A stretch of DNA of 64,000 nucleotides from Mycolicibacterium neworleansense (GTDB taxonomy: Bacteria > Actinomycetota > Actinomycetes > Mycobacteriales > Mycobacteriaceae), in contig NZ_CWKH01000002.1 in the NCBI RefSeq assembly GCF_001245615.1, forward strand, positions 930,001-994,000, written 5' to 3'. This document shows, piece by piece, positions 63,467 to 64,000 of the stretch. Below the pieces are notes generated by a model. It made no database searches, was not told the origin of the DNA, and saw only the letters and a program-made list of their open reading frames with translations. The position numbers were made by a program, and so were the translations under genes. How positions within the stretch are numbered: the first letter of the stretch is position 1; each line of letters opens with the position of its first letter.

Positions 63467-64000
63467 TTAATAGCCGACAGGCCCCGCCGGTTTCGCGTAG
63501 CGCATCCGCAGGGGCTCGGTGTAGCCGGTGAGCTCGACCTCGGCCCGGGGTTCTTCGGCATAGCCCAACCCGAACCGCACGACGTACTGCTTGTAGAGGG
63601 TCACGTACGGAGCGGCCGCCAGGGCGGCCTGCATGGCGGACGCATCGCCGATCGCGGTGATGACGTACGGCGGGCTGTAGGTCCGGCCGTTGAGCAGCAG
63701 GGTGTTGCCGACGCAGCGAGGGGCCGAGGTGGCGATGATGCGCTGGTCCTGCATCTGGATGCCTTCGGCGCCGGCGCTCCACAGTGCATTCAAGACGGCC
63801 TGGATGTCCTGCTGGTGCACGACGAGGTCATCGGGGGAGGCGTCGCGGGGAAAGCGGCCCTGGGCGTCGCGCTGGGCGTCGTTGAGCGTCACCACCAGGC
63901 CGGGACCGCGCATGGGTACCGTGCCCGCGTCGACGGCCAGCTCGGCGGAGCGCCTGGTGATGGCCTCGAGCGCGGCGTGCGATCCGGGGGATCCGCCGTG
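63467..64000 (-). CDS. DUF881 family protein, 5'-truncated by window edge
   Basis: C-terminal at least 177 residues of a DUF881 protein (Rv0012-type): GPGLVVTLNDAQRD, HQQDIQAVLNALWSAGAEGI, then IIATSAPRCVGNTLLLNG and GRTYSPPYVITAIGD. The frame is open to the end of the window, so the ATG at 63913 is probably internal. Family members are anchored by an N-terminal membrane helix and lie near crgA/cwsA division genes at this locus. Function unknown. Confidence 0.88.
   Translation of the reverse strand, partial: HGGSPGSHAALEAITRRSAELAVDAGTVPMRGPGLVVTLNDAQRDAQGRFPRDASPDDLVVHQQDIQAVLNALWSAGAEGIQMQDQRIIATSAPRCVGNTLLLNGRTYSPPYVITAIGDASAMQAALAAAPYVTLYKQYVVRFGLGYAEEPRAEVELTGYTEPLRMRYAKPAGPVGY

Noticed and set aside
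1..64000. Insertion sequences, prophage or CRISPR arrays
   Set aside because: No transposase, integrase, terminal inverted repeats or spaced direct repeats were recognised; accessory content appears only as gene cassettes.

Overview
The window is high-GC actinobacterial DNA from a mycobacterium, most likely a rapid grower (Mycolicibacterium type). Three things point there: a complete ESX-1 type VII secretion locus in the gene order known from Mycobacterium; the conserved oriC-proximal fhaA-fhaB-pstP-rodA-pbpA-pknA-pknB block with tRNA-Leu and trpG; and a fructose PTS operon next to mycP1, as I recall for fast growers. Ortholog names are assigned from remembered family sequences; no database was searched.

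Layout. 1-1700: 3' part of a CHAT-protease-like protein. 1708-2682: pirin. 2752-7294: fructose PTS region (fruR-fruK-fruA-ptsH) with a divergent ptsI reduced to an in-frame N/C-terminal remnant. 7352-12128: accessory cassette of two WXG100 proteins, a large CpnT-like putative type VII toxin, a small possible immunity protein and a second protein carrying the same C-terminal domain. 12475-16400 (+): mycP1, eccE1, espL and a membrane protein. 16535-39175 (-): espB, espK, a 392-aa membrane protein, espJ, eccD1, espI, esxA, esxB, PPE68, PE35, eccCb1, eccCa1, eccB1, eccA1, espH, espG1, espF, espE. 39568-42564: a second MinD-like ATPase, a double-HTH regulator and whiB6, with a dense octamer array between the last two. 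42792-44571: small DivIVA-motif protein, second pirin, PPOX flavoprotein. 44613-50354: three overlapping genes of a predicted GTPase (DO-GTPase/GAP1) system. 50384-52750: nitroreductase, DODA-type dioxygenase, rmlA. 52830-52912: tRNA-Leu(CAG). 53187-62783: the growth and cell-division Ser/Thr phospho-signalling operon. 62761-64000: trpG and a DUF881 protein cut by the window edge.

How it works together. EccB1, EccCa1/Cb1, EccD1 and EccE1 form the inner-membrane channel, EccA1 and EspG1 handle substrates, MycP1 is the periplasmic protease, and EsxA/EsxB, PE35/PPE68, EspB, EspE/F, EspJ and EspK are substrates or chaperones. WhiB6 regulates ESX-1 in other mycobacteria. The CpnT-like cassette beside mycP1 probably uses a type VII route. 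In the pkn operon PknA/PknB and PstP set phosphorylation of FhaA/FhaB and of the RodA-PbpA peptidoglycan synthase.

Most notable: the CpnT-like/IQM-like domain cassette; the CGCTACGG array before whiB6; a frameshift that removes the pstP stop and joins it in frame to rodA; the gutted ptsI beside an otherwise intact fructose PTS; and an EsxB without its WXG tryptophan.
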